From the NCBI GenBank assembly GCA_023055505.1, contig JALIRH010000003.1:1541501-1605500 (forward strand): a stretch of 64,000 nucleotides of DNA, in the 5' to 3' direction. Every line of letters starts with the position of its first letter. The first letter of the stretch is position 1. The DNA is from Callipepla californica brunnescens (lineage: Eukaryota; Chordata; Aves; Galliformes; Odontophoridae). A program made the translations under genes and the position numbers. This document shows positions 63,901 through 64,000 of this stretch, in pieces. Under the pieces are notes generated by a model. That model did no database searches, was not told where the DNA came from, and was given only the letters and a program-made list of their open reading frames with translations.

Positions 63901-64000
63901 TTTGGACAAGATTTTGTATTTGATTGCGAGTACATTATAATTTCATCTTGCCATTTTATTTGAATTGCATTCTTAACAAAATTTCTTATGTGAGGATAAA
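60986..64000. other. unique AT-rich noncoding DNA to window end
   Basis: About 3 kb without recognisable gene, transposon or tandem array. The 69- and 73-codon frames at 61802-62011 and 63360-63581 show no motif. Confidence 0.5.

Overview
The window reads as vertebrate nuclear DNA that codes for no host gene. It is AT-rich, every ORF is short and non-homologous or lies inside a transposon, and no tRNA, rRNA, CRISPR array or operon is visible. The transposon content points to a bird. There are about sixteen CR1 LINE pieces, most of the younger ones with the avian CR1 3' end (ttccaac... followed by copies of an 8-bp attctatg-type repeat). Two copies of a mariner element resemble Galluhop, and there are several ERV LTRs of types I associate with chicken. 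A galliform such as Gallus is the best guess; this is recognition from memory, not a database result. The region is most likely intergenic or deep intronic.

Layout. 1-9454: mostly unique DNA with two CR1 pieces. 9455-10894: remnant of a provirus on the + strand, with a 313-bp LTR, a decayed lysine-tRNA-type primer site, a small env-tail-like reading frame and a CR1 3' end. 14806-15795: mariner copy A with a CR1 nested inside. About 16855-17110: an ancient CR1 reverse-transcriptase relic. 17111-22798: a long quiet stretch with two short tandem duplications. 22799-22960: a (TTTCCC)n array. 25448-25951: mariner copy B. 29725-30652: a minus-strand LTR with primer site and leader. 31690-33538: a pile-up of four CR1 pieces, including an ORF1 esterase relic split by a younger CR1. 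35772-36550: a long CR1 3' part. 37780-38275: an LTR-like block. 38826-39272: CR1. 43295-45191: CR1, a candidate solo LTR and a second LTR-like block. 49973-50505: a (GGGAAA)n array and a CR1. 53995-57095: a second CR1 ORF1 esterase relic, an LTR-like block and an ancient RT relic. 60062-60985: two CR1 pieces. The remainder is unique-looking noncoding DNA.

Function. No genes here work together. What can be read is a history of insertions: ancient CR1 relics first, then mariner and ERVs, then younger CR1 3' ends landing inside older elements. I found no new biological system. The most informative items are the two nested insertions, the CR1 ORF1 SGNH-esterase relics (one with the catalytic His position changed), the two proviral remnants with lysine-type primer sites, and the two purine hexamer arrays in opposite orientation. 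Boundaries of degraded elements are approximate.
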